Counted from the stretch's first letter, positions 1 through 10,095 are shown. The stretch is 64,000 nt of DNA from Poa pratensis (GCA_947311845.1 CAMZMU010000116.1:4569414-4633413), one strand, 5' to 3'. The notes: generated by a model from the sequence alone, not told the origin. A program made the numbers and translations.

Positions 1-2311
1 GCAGGAGTCGACGAAGCCAAACAGATTCGGCCACGCAGTTCGCCACGGCTCGATATTCAGCCTCGGCGCTAGAACGAGAGACCGTCGGCTGTCACTTCGA
101 GGACCAGGACACCAGGTTTGTTTTGAGAAATACACAAAAGCCGGATGTAGACTTGCGGGTGTGAGGACAGCCGGCCCAATCGGCGTCCGAATAGGCCACC
201 AAGTCCGAAGAAGATCCCACATGAAGTTGTAGACCAAGGTGAGCAGTCCCTTTAACATAGAACAGAATCCGTTTGATGAGTTGAAGATGAGCAGCACGGG
301 GATCATGCATGAACAAACAGACCTGCTGAACGGCATGTGACAAATCCAGTCGGGTGAGTGTCAGGTATTGGAGAGCACCAGCCAAGCTGCGGTATTGGGA
401 TGGATCATCAACCGGCGGACCATCGTTGACTGAAAGCTTGCATTTGGTGTCGATGGGGGTGGAGATGGGGTTGCAATTCATCATGTTTGCCCGCTCCAAG
501 AGATCGAGAGCATACTGCTGCTGAGATAAAAACAGTCCACGAGACGTGCGATGCACGTTGACCCCTAGAAAGTGAGGAAGAGCACCCAAATCACTCATGG
601 CAAACTCGGAGTGAAGAGAAGCAATGACAAGCTGCAGAAGGGGTCAGTGTTGGCGGTGAGGATAATGTCGTCCACATATAAGAGCAGGTAGGCAGTGGCA
701 TTGTGTGAGTGGAGGATGAACAACGAGGAGTCACTCTTGGAGGAGATGAAGCCAAGAGTATGTAGGTACTTGGTGAAGCGCAAAAACCACGTACGAGGAG
801 CTTGCTTGAGTCCGTAGAGGGACTTCTTCAATTTGTAGACATGACTGGGACGAGCATCGTCAACAAAACCAGCCGGCTGAGTGCAGTACACTGTTTCCTC
901 AAGTTCACCATGCAAAAATGCATTCTTCACATCAAGTTGATGAAATGGCCATGACTGAGATGTGGCAATGCTGAGAACCACACGTATGGTAGCTGGTTTT
1001 ACCACTGGGCTGAAAGTTTCCCCATAATCAACTCCTTCTTACTGAGTAAAACCGCGTAGAACCCATCGAGCCTTATAGCGTGCCAAGGAACCATCCGGGT
1101 TAAGTTTGTGTCGAAAGATCCATTTTCCCGTGACCACGTTGACACCTGCAGGACAAGGAACTAGAGACCAAGTGTCATTCCGAATTAGAGCATCAAATTC
1201 ATCACGCATAGCGTCGTGCCAACGGGTGTCTTTAAGAGCTGTACGGTACGAGGAGGGAATGGGTGAGGGTGTTGTGGAAACAGAAAGTTGTAGGTGTTGT
1301 CTGGGTTGAGCAAATCCTGTTTTGGCCCGGGTGCACATTCGGTGTGCATTGTGGGGTGGTTCTATCGGGATGGCACCGGGTGGAAGATGTGGGGAACGTG
1401 ACGGCGTGGGATTGGGTGGGGAAGAATCTCCTGGAGAGGACAGAGGGGGCGGGGTCGAGATGGGTGTGGGGGTCGAGGAGGATTGAGCTGGAGGGGAGCG
1501 ACCAGGTGTTTCTGTGGGACCCGAGGGGAAGGATGCTGTCGGGGAGGTGGGTGTGGTGGTCGGGGACATTGGGGTAGGTGGCGTCGTATGATTTGCTGGC
1601 GGGTGTTGGAGTCGCGGGGACAGGAGGGTGGTTGGCAGCGGTGGGATCGGTGCTGGTGGGGTGGGATCGGCTATGGAGGATCGGGGTGTTGGTGGAGGTG
1701 TGCCGGCAGAAAACAAAAACGAACTTTCGTCAAAAACGACATGTCGAGAAATAATGATTTTGCGTGTTGTGAGATTAAAACACCTGTATCCTTTGTGTTC
1801 GCGAGGGTAGCCAAGAAAGATGCACCGTGTGGAGCGGGGAGATAGTTTATGAGCGATGGAATGAGAGAGGTTAGGAAAGCACAAGCAACCGAAAGTGCGG
1901 AGATGATCATAGGTGGGATGAACACCGTATAGGAGAAAATATGGGGTATTGCCAATGGAACGAGAGGGTCGAATGTTGAGAAGGTGGTTGGCGGTGTTTA
2001 GGGCTTCGACCCAAAAATGTGGTGGTAAAGTGGCTAGGAAAAGCAGGGTGCGAACAATGTCATTAGTGGTGCGTATCATGCGTTCAGCACGATCATTTTG
2101 TGCCGAGGTGTAGGGACAGGAAAGACGTAAAGAGACACCGTGAGAGGAAAGGAATGTGCGTAGTGTGGTTGTAAGAAATTCTCCACCGTTATCGCATTGG
2201 AGACAGCGGATGGTGGTATGAAATTGCGTGCCAACAAATGAAAAGAAGCGAAGTAACATGTCACAGGTTTCAGATTTAGCGCGAAGAGGAAAGACCCAAG
2301 AAAATCTAGAG
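1..2311 (-). mobile_element. Ty1/Copia LTR retrotransposon fragment, running off the left edge
   Basis: Integrase, reverse transcriptase and RNase H coding sequence lies in Copia order on the minus strand. No LTR, primer-binding site, gag or protease is present. On the upstream side the homology stops abruptly near 2311 inside the integrase core and continues into unrelated AT-rich DNA, so the 5' half is gone. The 3' end lies outside the window. Confidence 0.93.
1..2311 (-). pseudogene. Copia polyprotein remnant (integrase C-terminal half, reverse transcriptase, RNase H)
   Basis: Reading leftwards from about 2311, the integrase core comes first (CDNGGEF, then PYTSAQNDRAERMIRT and HFWVEALNTANHLLN), followed by a proline/serine/threonine-rich linker near 1280-1690. 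The reverse transcriptase begins at about 1270 (TGKWIFRHKLNPDGS, then QLDVKNAFLHGELEE, KKSLYGLKQAPR and the catalytic LLYVDDIIL). RNase H follows (AYSDADWAGC, then after a stop VSRSSAEAEYRA). Three lesions are visible: an in-frame TAA at 1039-1041 just after RGFTQ, a frame change near 640-655 downstream of YVDD, and an in-frame TGA at 92-94 between the WSSK and QPTVSRSS segments. The element could not make a full polyprotein. Confidence 0.92.
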
Positions 2312-2318
2312 AAATACT

Positions 2319-2374
2319 ATTTTGTGATAAGTATCACCGTACCAACATTTTGTGATAAGTATCATTATAAAATG
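2319..2374. repeat. 28-bp tandem duplication beside the Copia break point
   Basis: ATTTTGTGATAAGTATCA occurs at 2319-2336 and again at 2347-2364, a 28-bp period. It sits immediately beyond the point where integrase homology ends, so it may mark the junction where the Copia copy was truncated or inserted. Confidence 0.75.
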
Positions 2375-2580
2375 CAAGAATAATATTTTAAATAACTATT
2401 AATACACGAAAACCGTTATAGTGAAAACTCGTAGTGTGTCCGGACCTTCCGGAAATTGGTCCATTAAAATACGAGTCATCTACACATATTTTTTAATTAT
2501 GTACTTACTACAACACATGTACTGATATCATTTAGTGAAAAGATGGCAATTATCATACATATGTAGGTAAAAAAAAAGGT

Positions 2581-2686
2581 TGTTGGTTCCAATGTAGCAC
2601 TTAAATGGACCGGACAACTCATTATTATCGATTAATCGATAATAATGAGTTGCCAGACCCACAGGACTACTGGATCAGAACCAACA
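2581..2686. repeat. Foldback sequence with a 38-bp perfect palindrome
   Basis: Positions 2615-2652 form a perfect 38-nt palindrome (arms start CAACTCATTATTATCGATT). Outside it, TGTTGGTTC at 2581-2589 pairs with GAACCAACA at 2678-2686, with partial complementarity between. The whole behaves as a ~106-bp imperfect hairpin with a MITE-like shape. I cannot assign it to a superfamily. Confidence 0.7.
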
Positions 2687-2709
2687 ATTATATATGCAAT
2701 ACCTAAATT

Positions 2710-2780
2710 GCAAGCATGGGGACTCGAACTTGGGTGGGCAAGGAAGGCATCAACATATCATTGCCACTAGGCTAAGCCTA
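2710..2780 (-). mobile_element. tRNA-like segment, possible SINE remnant
   Basis: On the minus strand an A-box-like TAGCCTAGTGG (2764-2774) is followed about 35 nt later by a B-box-like AGTTCGAGTCC (2720-2730), the spacing of an internal RNA polymerase III promoter. The sequence between does not make a good cloverleaf and no discriminator or CCA context is seen. A tRNA-derived repeat is more likely than a working tRNA. Confidence 0.4.
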
Positions 2781-3189
2781 TGTTTGCGACAAAACTCCCA
2801 CCGTTAAACATATGAAGCAATACTTCTTTGTGACCTAGTATTTTAAAACAAATTATTCAATATGAATCGATACTTCTTGTGACCAAATTATAAAAAAAGA
2901 ATTGAAGTTCCTAAATTCAGTCAGTGACCAATGATAATTCACCCAAATTATTAGCGACGGCGAAAAATAACGGCCGCCTAAGAAATACTCTGCTCCGGTC
3001 AAATATCCGAGCCGTCGCGAATGGAAATACTTTGGTTATGGTCAGAAAGATTAACTGATGCATGTGTTATCAGAGACGGACAAAAAATTCCAGCCGGCTG
3101 AGGTGTTTTATCTCAGACGACCGTTCTTCTTTTTGGTTTGACTGACTCTAGGTCCCGTCTACCATGTGAGGTTCTGTACTAGTGAGCGG
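2781..3189. other. Intergenic DNA without recognised features
   Basis: AT-rich sequence between the tRNA-like segment and the LINE remnant. I searched it for a vWA first exon belonging to the downstream array and found none, and no open reading frame looks coding. Confidence 0.5.
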
Positions 3190-4326
3190 TCATGAATGAG
3201 CGCGCCAAGCTAGACGGACAAATTGAAGGTCTAATACCACATCTTGTTGACAGGGGCAATCTATCCATCAATATGTGGATGATACAATTCTTTTTAAATG
3301 GATCATGACATCGAAAAGGCCAATAACCTGAAACTAATTTTATTAGCATTCAAGCAGCTTTCAGAGCTCAAGATGAATTTCCACAAAATTGATTTTTTCT
3401 GCTTTGGAGAGGCCCAAGATGTCGCCGCTCCAGTATGCCAAATTATTTGGCAGTGAGCAAGGCCAATTTCCTATTAGGTACCTGATCCACTATCGGAGAT
3501 TAACCAACGCCAAAAGGAAGCATGCCGAGGAGCGGCTGCAAAAGAAGTTGTCTAGGTTGAAAGTAAAACTGCTTTTCCTTGGTGAAAGATTGGTTCTCAT
3601 TAACTCATTACACAGTAACATGGTACTGTATGATATCATTCTTTAGCTTCCCAAATGAGTCTTGCAAAAGTTGGATTAATTATGATCAAGATTGTTTTGG
3701 CAAGGGGATAGCAAGAAAAAGAAATATCGACTCGCTAAATGGGATGTGGTTTTTTGACCTAAAGTTCAGGAAAGTCTAGGAATACGCGATCTCAAGGTTC
3801 AAAACATGGGTCTTTTGGGAATGACTTTTTAAGCTTCTCACCTAAGATGGAGTCCGGTGAACCCTCCTAAAAAGGAAATATATTGACTCAAAAGCTCTGT
3901 CACAAGTTTATTGAAAACCTGGTGACTCACGCTTTTGAGTTGGCTGATGGCCACAAAGAAACATTTTTTTTTGGTTTGGATCTTTCCATATTAAGGATGG
4001 CTCGAAAATTAGGTTGTGGGAGGATAAATGATTATGGAATACCACACTCCATGAACAATATCCATCTTTGTAGAACATTGTCAGTCACAAGGATGAAACA
4101 CCAACTATGGTCATGGAGTCATTTCCACTCAATGTGACATTCAGGAGTGATTTAATTAGTTATAGACTTGCGGGATGTTGGGACGGCTAGGCTTGGTCGC
4201 CCTCGTGAGAGCAACGCGGGGGACTTTTCAAGTGTTCTTTCTTTTTTTACTAGAATTTTAGCAGTAAAAAGGCGTATGCATCTATCGATGCAGAGACCGG
4301 GGCTACCCCATTTAAAAAAATATCTA
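3190..4326 (+). pseudogene. 5'-truncated LINE (non-LTR retrotransposon) with ORF2 C-terminal remnant
   Basis: Conceptual translation across several frame breaks gives the end of a plant LINE reverse transcriptase: AKLDGQIEGLIPHLV, then YVDDTILF with the catalytic YxDD near 3270-3290, MNFHKIDFFCFGEA and IHYRRLTNA. It continues into the post-RT region (WKPGD-like segment missing) up to VMESFP and VTFR near 4110-4150. The 3' UTR follows (ATCTATCGATGCAGAG near 4281) with a short A-rich tail at about 4314-4320. Many stops and frameshifts make it inactive. Its 3' end lies about 90 bp before the first vWA-array exon, in what appears to be the old intron. Confidence 0.85.
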
Positions 4327-4416
4327 CTTGAAATATTTTCTTGGTTATTTATTTCTTTCGTACTTTTCCTGTTAGCAAAAAAGGTAAATAAAATATTCAA
4401 ACCTGTCCATGCTTAG

Positions 4417-5280
4417 ATTCTGCGGGAGCGTGGAGTGGAGGAGAGGACTAGTCGTAGAGGCTACATCATGCACGTGTGGAGTGGTCGGCTTGTGAACGCT
4501 GAGAACTACAACCTAGATATGAGCCAGGAATTCCCTGTGCACACCATTGGGTTGCGCGAAGACAACGACATGAAGCATGAAGCCGGTATTATCTACACCG
4601 AAGACAACGACAAAGAAAACAAAATTAAACATGCGGTGGCAGTATTCATCGGTAGTATCACAGGGGCTGCAGCGATCAAGATGACCCTCCAGGCAGATGC
4701 GGGCGTCACCATATCTTCAGTCGCGTCAGGTCGCTACAGCAACGCTGTAAGCTCCGACAAACAGTCAGCCACGGTATATCTCCTCAACATCTACGACAGA
4801 GAGCCGAAAAACTTCATAGTCTACTTGACGGTCCCACGGGGCACGAAGAAGCTTGTCACCATTGGCGGCAGGTACGAGAGTATAAACACGAGCAAGGAGC
4901 TAGTTGGGGTGGAAGTGATCGTAGCACGACCACGCCAGAAATGCCTGCCCGACGAGATGATCATCCACCCTAAGGTGGCAGCTGAGCACTTGCGGATCCG
5001 GCTTATTGAGGGCATCACCAAACAGAATGAAGATCTGAGCAGAAACAACCTGTTATTGCTGTTGGACAAGATCAAGATTTCCCACAAGGGTCTTGTCGCC
5101 CCTGAGGACATCGTGTCAGACCTCGAAGAGGAGATCACTGAAATGACGGACCGATATGGGGCCGACGACAGGGAGAACATGTTGTCATGGATGACTTGCT
5201 GCCAGTTGCAGCGCTCAACCTCCAACATAGTTGATTTCCAAAACCAAGAGCAACAACGTGTGGATGAATGCAACAATTTG
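4417..5280 (+). pseudogene. vWA array unit 1: Vwaint-type exon without its vWA exon
   Basis: This is an open 288-codon exon. It is bounded by an acceptor ending GCTTAG before 4417 and a donor GTAAGT at 5281. Its start (ILRERGVEE) and end (NNL) align with the second exons of units 2 and 3, including FPVHTIGL, FIVYLTVP and IGGRYES. It therefore encodes the end of a von Willebrand A fold followed by the Vwaint-type region. The paired vWA exon that should precede it is absent, and a LINE occupies the upstream position. Its donor joins in phase 0 to the acceptor at 5376, so it could be spliced to unit 2. It is more diverged than units 2 and 3: the DMTSGTYSFV stretch is replaced by unrelated residues (IIYTEDNDKENK). 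Confidence 0.75.
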
Positions 5281-5375
5281 GTAAGTTCTGTGCCTATATC
5301 TTTCAGAACACCTGTTCATTTCGTTGATTTTAACTAGGTCTATCTGGCTCTTATGGATGGCAAACAATAATTTAG

Positions 5376-6772
5376 GTCAAGGTTAAAGGATTCACAAGAA
5401 CCAATGAAATTATGCACAGCGAGACATGCAACGAGTTTCCAGTACTGGTGCGGGTCACCGTGGCGTCATGGCTGGGAGATGCCACGTGATGGCGTGGACG
5501 TCGTCGCCATTCTCGACATCAATGGAATCATGCAAGGGGAGAGATTGGAGCTCGTGAAGCAGTCAATGATGATCGTGATTGACAAGCTTGGCCCCGACGA
5601 CAGACTTTCGATCGTGTCGTTCCATACCGTCACGCATCGCCTTATGGAGCTCACATACATGTCTGACGACCATGGCCATGGTCAGGATGCTGCCAGGTTC
5701 AAGATCACTCAGCTGAAAGCTTCGACTGGAACGTACATGGGCGATATTGCTAGCGCCGCTATACAAGAGGGAATTCAGGTATATATGTGCCTATATTCAA
5801 ATGATCCACAGCAAAATGTTGCGTTGCTCATTCATTTGTGTTGCCCTTCTAACATCTTAACTGCATACCTAGATTCTGCGAGATCGTGGAGTGGAGGAGA
5901 CCAGCAGTCGTCGCCTAGGCTGCATGATGTTTTTGTCACATGGCGAGTACAAGGAGATCTTGCAGAAAAATATCAGCCCTGAATTCCCGGTGCACACTTT
6001 CGGTTTGGGTGCTGACCACAACTTCGAGGTCATGAAGTACATTGCCGACATGACCTCCGGCACATACTCTTTCGTCGACGAGGATGTCAGTGAAATAAAG
6101 GATGCCCTCGCGCTGTTCATCACCGGTCTCACGTCGATTGCCGCGACGTCCATCACGATCACCCTAAACGCTCACGAGGGCATCACCATATCATCCATCA
6201 AGTCTGGGAACTACATCCACCAAGTGCAATCCGACAGAACGTCTGGGACAATAACAATTGACCACGTCTATGCCGGTGAGCAGAAAGAGTTCATCGTCAA
6301 CCTGATAGTTGGTAGTGGAAGGACGGAGCTAATGACCATCGGCGGGCAGTACTACAAGTGCTTCGAAAGGAATAATTCCCTTGGTGAAGTGGACATGTCC
6401 GTGCTAAGACCCTGGTTTAAATGGTCACCAGGCGATCTTACCATCCACCCTAATGTAGCAGCGATGCTCACACGGATTCAACTACAAAATGGTTTCTTGG
6501 ACCTGCTAGAGGCACAGAAAATTACCACCCAGGGGCTGCAGAAGCTATGGAACATGATCAAGGACTCTGATGAGGGTCGTGGCGCACCAGAGGAAACTTT
6601 GTCTGGCCTCAGCATGGAGGTGGCTGAAATGAGCAGAGGCATTTCAGTGATGCCTTACATGCTGTCCTGGTTGTCGTGCCACAAGTGGCAACGTGCAACT
6701 ACGAAGGGTGCACCCAGTAGCTCAAGTGCTTTCCGGACCATAGGACAGTATGCAGACGACGATACAAATTTG
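5376..6772 (+). pseudogene. vWA array unit 2: vWA plus Vwaint domain protein, frameshifted
   Basis: There are two exons. Exon A (5376-5778) encodes the vWA N-terminal half, VKVKGFTRTNE onward. Exon B (5873-6772) encodes ILRDRGVEE, FPVHTFGLGADHN, YIADMTSGTYSFV and the Vwaint-type C-terminal region. The intron 5779-5872 has GT..AG borders and phase 0. Exon A changes frame near 5470-5480: the frame used from 5376 meets TGA at about 5484, while the vWA sequence MPRDGVDVVAILD continues in another frame. The metal-ion site, normally DxSxS, reads LDINGIMQ, so both serines are lost. Donor GTAAGC at 6773 joins in phase to unit 3. Plant relatives include vWA proteins with and without an N-terminal RING; no RING is present here. 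Probably a pseudogene unless the frameshift is a sequencing error. Confidence 0.8.
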
Positions 6773-6899
6773 GTAAGCTATGTGCCTATATATTGAAAAA
6801 CACCGGCCGGATGGTTCTGTTCATTTTAACTTCATTTAATCTCTAATGTTAGTATGTTACCACCAGTCAATGATCAATGTATGATAAACACCATTGCAG

Positions 6900-8285
6900 G
6901 TGAAAATAGAAACTTTCACAAGAAGCAAGGCGATTCCAAGTGATGACCCGTGCAACAAGTTTCCTGTCCTTGTGCGAGTTATGCTTGAGCCACAGCGGGG
7001 TGCACAGGAGATGCCGCGCGCCGGTGTCGACCTGGTCGCTGTGCTTGATGCTAGAGCAGGAATGCAGGGGGGGAAGCTGGAGCGTACGAAGGAGGCCATG
7101 ATGGTTGTCATAGACAAGCTCCATGCAGAGGATCGACTCTCCATCGTGTCACTTAACACCTATGAGAATCGCCTCACAAGGCTCACTTACATGACCGACC
7201 ATGGCCGGGATGTCGCCAGACTCAAGATTAACAAGCTAGTCGCCAGTGGTCAGGGCGACATCGCCGCCGCTCTGAGAGAGGGAGCTGAGGTAAACATGTA
7301 CACTCAATTTATTTGTGGAACGCAGTCAAAAAACTACTTATTTTATTTTTAACACCCTCATTCTTAGATTCTGTGGTGGCGTGAAGCAGAGAGCGCCCGC
7401 CGTGTAGGCTGCATGGTGTTCCTGTCAGACGGCAAGAACTCAGAGATCTTTGAGACAGAGATCAGGCCCGAGTTTCCTGTACACACCTTTGGCTTGGGCA
7501 TCGACCACAATCCAAACATGCTGAAGTATATCGCAGACATTACCTCCGGAACCTACTCCTTCGTAAACAAAGACATAGGCATGATCAAGGACGCCCTCGC
7601 GCAATTCATCACCGGCCTCACATCAGTTGCAGCGATGTCCATCAAGGTCACGCTCAGGGCAGAAGAGGGAATCAGCATATCGTCAATTGAGTCCGGAGGC
7701 TACGTCAACCATGTGGAAAAGAAACAGCTCGGCACAATAGACATCGACAACATGTATGCTAGTGAGCAGAAAGGCTTCATCGTCTACCTGAGAGTGGCAG
7801 AGGGCAAGAAGGAGCTGATGACCATTGGCGGGCGGTACCTGAGCCCCGACACGGTAAAGCACCTAGCTTACACGGACGTCTGCGTGCAGCGACCACACCA
7901 AGACGACATGATCCCGGGCGACTTAGCCATCCAGCCTGACGTGGCAGCGGAGCTCGTGCGGATCCGGCTGAAGAAGGACATCTCCTCCATGCTGGAACAG
8001 GGCCCGGGCAGTATTGAGCTGCAACAACTATGGGATGAGATTATGAACTCCGACGAGGGCCGTGGTGCACCAGGGGAATACTTGTCGGGTCTCAGCATGG
8101 ACATCACTGAAATGAAGAGAGATATTGAGAACCCAGAGTATAGAAAATCAGGGCTGCCTTATACGCTGTCATGGCTGAGTGGCCACAACTGGCAGCGCGC
8201 AACCACCAAGGACACACCCTGCAGCTCCGGTGCTATCAAAACCACAGGGAAGGATGCAGATGGGATAACAACTCTATCGCAGTAA
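6900..8285 (+). CDS. vWA array unit 3: vWA plus Vwaint domain protein, open, C-terminal end of the array
   Basis: Exon A (6900-7289) starts after a TTGCAG acceptor with VKIETFTRSK and carries the vWA core: FPVLVRVMLEP, MPRAGVDLVAVLD, MVVIDKLHAEDRLSIVSL. The intron 7290-7367 is phase 0. Exon B (7368-8285) carries VGCMVFLSDGK, FPVHTFGLGIDHN, YIADITSGTYSFV and the Vwaint-type region, and ends in TAA at 8283-8285. No lesion is visible. The DxSxS metal site has become LDARAGMQ and the later MIDAS threonine region reads ASGQGDIAA, so metal-dependent ligand binding is probably lost. There is no obvious own start codon or promoter; it reads as the last exons of a longer gene that begins in unit 1 or upstream. 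A plausible poly(A) signal (AATAAA) occurs at about 8612. Confidence 0.78.
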
Positions 8286-9335
8286 ACAAAGTAAAGCAAC
8301 AGTATTTACGGTCAGCTCATTCTGGTGCAATCGTATTGTCCGCAAAGCAAAGATGTACAATTTTGTATGGCGCACAACTCATATATAAGCCGATGTTTCC
8401 ATGGTCTCAGGATTTGGCGTTGACTATTTTAACAGTCAACGCGTTCAACGTCAAATGCTGGCCGTTCAACCACCATCAGATTTAGTGCCTCGTAAGACTA
8501 AATATGAGTTGTGAGCCATACGAGTTGTAGAAAAGTCCGTTTTCAAACACCATTAGATTTTGTGCCTATAAGGCTAAATATTATTGAATGCGGGAATAAT
8601 TTCTTGATACAAATAAAGGCGGACCTAGTTTTGATGTGGTTTACTGCAAGGCGTTGTTTTCTTCTACTTGGAGATATAACACTATATATTAAATATAATA
8701 AGAGCCCTAGATTTTGATTTTTGTCTATATTTTAGTCTTCGCGTGATTTTTGACGTGCCGACGCTTGTCCTCGCGTGCTCCTCCGCGAACTCCAACTATC
8801 GGGCTGGGTTCACTGGGCCATGGATTTTGATTTCTTAGGTTTTTCAATTTTTCCTGCGGCGACGCGCGTCCCGTGGTTCGGTGGGTCGGCGGTTCGTTTT
8901 CCGGCTCGCGGTTCTGTGTTAGCCTAAGTATAGTCATCTAGGCCTGTGTCGGCTGTTCATTTCGTGGGCTTACTATTCCCAGGATGAGCCTATTAGATCT
9001 TTCGTGCATGAGCCTTTGTTTGCATCAGTGTCTACACGGCATGTGTGTGTACACGTCGCTTTGTTGGGCTTGCGTGTGTCTATCTTCGTGCTGACATATT
9101 GCTGAGTTGGTGTCATGACGTATTGGGCGGTAATTATTTGTTTATTCTCTCATCGGTTGCCGGTTGCCACTTGTTGGGCTGCATGGTTCAGCTGTCGATT
9201 GTGTGTCGACGCGTTTCGGATGCATGGTTCTCTAGGGTGTTTGTGTGTGGACGAGTTGGCACCGACGGATGGATGCACCAAGCCCCCCGACACCCACAGG
9301 GATCTCGACGCGGGTTGGAAGGGTTAAAACCCCTA
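8286..9335. other. Downstream intergenic region without recognised genes
   Basis: The first 350 bp resemble 3' UTR and flanking DNA of the vWA array. The rest (8700-9335) is a moderately GC-rich stretch whose reading frames show no recognisable domain. I looked here for the missing CACTACAAGAAA terminus of the CACTA element and did not find it. Confidence 0.5.
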
Positions 9336-9395
9336 AAATGAATGACCTTTTCTGTCAAAAAGGTCATGGACTTTTTTAGACAGGATGGTCATAAG

Positions 9396-9562
9396 CAGTG
9401 GCGGACCTAGGAGATTTGTGAAGCCCGGGCAAACAGTAAATTTAAGGCTTAGAATGATATTTTTCTACTCTTTGCTACAGTAAATACAGTAGGAATACAG
9501 TACGCCGGCCGGCCGGAAGCCCGGGCAAGCGCCGGGTAATAGGAGCGCTGCGTCCGCCACTG
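9396..9562. mobile_element. hAT-type MITE, 167 bp, with perfect 8-bp target duplication
   Basis: Terminal inverted repeats CAGTGGCGGA and TCCGCCACTG bound the element. It is flanked by the identical 8-mer GTCATAAG at 9388-9395 and 9563-9570. An 8-bp target duplication is diagnostic of hAT elements. It landed in one of the CACTA element's own GGTCATAAG subterminal motifs, so it is younger than the CACTA. Confidence 0.9.
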
Positions 9563-9594
9563 GTCATAAGCGGGTGGGACCCTTTGTCAGTGGA

Positions 9595-10010
9595 CTATTC
9601 TGACTGATAGGACCCGCCTCACTTTCACCTCCCACGTGGGTCCAGCCTCCACACCCCTGCCACGTAGGAACAGCCCCACACCCCTGCCACGTAGGAACAG
9701 CCCCCACACACCCAACTGCCATGTGGGACTAGCCACACACAACTCCTCACAGCCACCGCCATGTGGGTCCCGCCTCACCTCCACTGCCATGTGGGTCCCG
9801 ACTCCACATTACGCCACGTAGGTCACGACCCCACTGCCATACCGCCACGTAGGTCACGACCCCACACCACCGCCACGTAGGAACCACACACACCCAACTC
9901 CCCACAACCACCGCCATGTGGGACCCGCCCCACGTCCACCCAGCCTCCGCACCAGCCCCACGCCACCGCCATGTGGGTCCCGCTCCCACACCAACCGCCA
10001 TGTGGAATAA
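9595..10010. repeat. Degenerate GC-rich tandem array (CCACGTAGG / CCATGTGGG core)
   Basis: About a dozen imperfect units carry the core GCCACGTAGG or GCCATGTGGG followed by a C/A-rich spacer (for example CCCGCCTC, CACGACCCCAC). Spacing is irregular at roughly 20-35 bp. Position and style fit the subterminal repeat region of the CACTA element, where its DNA-binding protein would be expected to bind. Confidence 0.8.
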
Positions 10011-10029
10011 TTCTCAAAAATTGTTGCGT

Positions 10030-10095
10030 GAGCGGGGGGCTCGAACCCGCGACCGAGTGCTCTCCATGTTTGATTTGTACCGCTAGGCTATAGAA
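10030..10095 (-). other. tRNA-like segment with A- and B-box motifs inside the CACTA
   Basis: On the minus strand TAGCCTAGCGG (about 10080-10090) is followed by GGTTCGAGCCC (about 10038-10048), matching pol III A- and B-box consensus. The layout resembles the tRNA-like segment at 2710-2780 and the two share TAGCCTAG and TTCGAG cores. No full cloverleaf is evident. Confidence 0.4.

Noticed and set aside
1106..1845. Several plus-strand frames over the Copia region
   Set aside because: They are antisense shadows of the proline-rich integrase-RT linker on the minus strand.
2710..2780. Functional tRNA gene
   Set aside because: A- and B-box motifs are present, but no acceptor stem, anticodon arm or cloverleaf could be drawn.
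8725..9341. Possible gene between the vWA array and the CACTA
   Set aside because: Frames on both strands are short, without recognisable motifs or splice-supported continuation.
9595..10010. Regularly spaced GC-rich repeats as a CRISPR-like array
   Set aside because: Units and spacers are both degenerate and irregular, the context is a eukaryotic CACTA element, and no associated genes exist.
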